Source: Galdieria partita
Taxonomy: Eukaryota; Rhodophyta; Bangiophyceae; Galdieriales; Galdieriaceae
DNA: 64,000 nt
Direction: 5' to 3'
NCBI GenBank assembly: GCA_025991245.1
Contig: BQMJ01000039.1
Location: forward strand, 62,001 to 126,000
The position numbers and the translations under genes were made by a program. Shown one piece after another: positions 63,486 to 64,000 of the stretch. The notes under the pieces are model-generated. The model was not told the origin of the DNA, ran no database searches, and saw only the letters and a program-made list of their open reading frames with translations. Numbering within the stretch: the first letter of the stretch is position 1; each line of letters starts with the position of its first letter.

Positions 63486-64000
63486 ATGAGTGCTCAACGA
63501 ATGAACGAAGATCATCAAACAGAGAGTACATCACTTGATGACTTTGCCGAAAGATATGCTGTGGATGGAATAGAAGAAGAATTGTATCGTCAAGGAGAAC
63601 ATCAATCTCCTATATTGACTCCAGCTTCCATCTCTAATAAGCCTTCTCCTTATCATCTCAAAGCATATGGCTTTACCAATCACTGGTTGGAACACTTATT
63701 AAGAGATGTTGTAATGCTTTCCTTATTTTCCGTTTTTGGAGTATTAACTAGAATTGGACTTTCTCTTTTATTTGGTCCTGAACACGCAAACGTGACTTCA
63801 AAGACGAGAGCTTTATTTTATGATTTGCCTCCTAACGCCGTTGGTTCCTTTTTTATGGGTATATTTGTAGCAGGCAAGTCATATATACCTAATCAATCAG
63901 CACCTACAATATATCTATCTTTTACAACGGGTTATATGGGTTCTGTAACAAGTAAGTCTTGCCCTTGAGAGAGCAGTATAATATGAATATTAGACTATAA
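63486..64000 (+). CDS. Fluoride exporter CrcB/FEX family, 5' part
   Basis: The first exon is 63486-63951; a GTAAGT donor follows and the window ends inside the intron. Start may be 63486 (MSAQRMNEDH) or 63501 (MNEDHQTES). About 65 hydrophilic residues precede membrane segments: VVMLSLFSVFGVLTRIGLSLLFG (with the family Arg in LTRIGL), DLPPNAVGSFFMGIFVAG (conserved N-x3-G, the pore Asn) and IYLSFTTGYMGSVT, the start of the GxxGxxTTFS motif. CrcB/FEX proteins are fluoride channels. Eukaryotic FEX proteins fuse two such units, but only the first half can be seen. Fluoride export would matter in acid, where HF enters cells freely. Confidence 0.85.

Noticed and set aside
1-64000. tRNA, rRNA, snRNA, CRISPR, transposon or virus-like elements
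   Set aside because: Searched by eye for tRNA arms, reverse transcriptase, transposase or integrase motifs, terminal repeats and spaced repeats; none found. A tRNAscan/Infernal run would be decisive for small RNAs.

Overview
The window is nuclear DNA of a compact, A+T-rich unicellular eukaryote. The best fit is a cyanidiophyte red alga of the Galdieria type. Reasons: about 41 protein genes in 64 kb; about 75 recognisable spliceosomal introns, almost all 37-77 nt long; and intergenic gaps often below 100 bp. Some proteins look plastid-targeted (GAR synthetase, an Mfd-like coupling factor, an S9D glutamyl endopeptidase), and there is a polyol-type SDR and a fluoride exporter as expected for an acid-loving heterotroph. 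The organism call is inference; gene calls rest on motifs and on intron phases that close the reading frames exactly. No rRNA, tRNA, CRISPR array, virus-like element or transposon was seen.

Layout, 1-20.5 kb: 3' part of an SDR (+), UBE2H-type E2 (-), a coiled-coil protein (+), a three-RRM protein (+), a Su(z)12-type VEFS protein (+) convergent with GCP2 (-), a carnosine-synthase-like ATP-grasp enzyme (-) head-to-head with XPC/Rad4 (+), COX5B (-), a membrane-anchored phosphoesterase (-), LCB2 of serine palmitoyltransferase (+) and UTP18 (-).

20.5-44 kb: S9D peptidase (+) overlapping RPC4 of RNA polymerase III (+), a KNL1-like coiled-coil/RWD protein (-), PurD/GARS (+), mitochondrial thioredoxin (-), IBA57 (-), an MFS transporter (+), ERG2-type sterol isomerase (+), ELOF1 (+), MRD1/RBM19 (-), Mpv17/PMP22 (-), a cyclase-family hydrolase (-), kinesin-5 (+) and a Sec20-like SNARE with a long acidic tail (-).

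44-64 kb: eIF3k (+), AAMP/Sqt1 WD40 (-), aminopeptidase P (+), 3-hydroxyacyl-CoA dehydrogenase (+), NBP35 (-), a Cys-motif protein (+), a GGCT/AIG2-like protein (-), nucleoside hydrolase (+), methylmalonyl-CoA epimerase (-), Mfd-like factor (-), QCR6 (+), a secreted FAS1 protein (-), a GT31-like/GT25 double glycosyltransferase (-), an LSD1-finger protein (-) and the 5' part of a CrcB/FEX fluoride exporter (+).

The genes are housekeeping and show no operon-like functional cluster. Mitosis (GCP2, kinesin-5, KNL1-like), small-subunit ribosome biogenesis (UTP18, MRD1), Fe-S assembly (IBA57, NBP35) and respiration (COX5B, QCR6) each recur, probably by chance. What stands out is the extreme packing: start codons 3 bp apart head-to-head, coding ends overlapping by 3-47 bp tail-to-tail, a bacterial-looking ATGA junction between two tandem genes, and two GC-AG introns.
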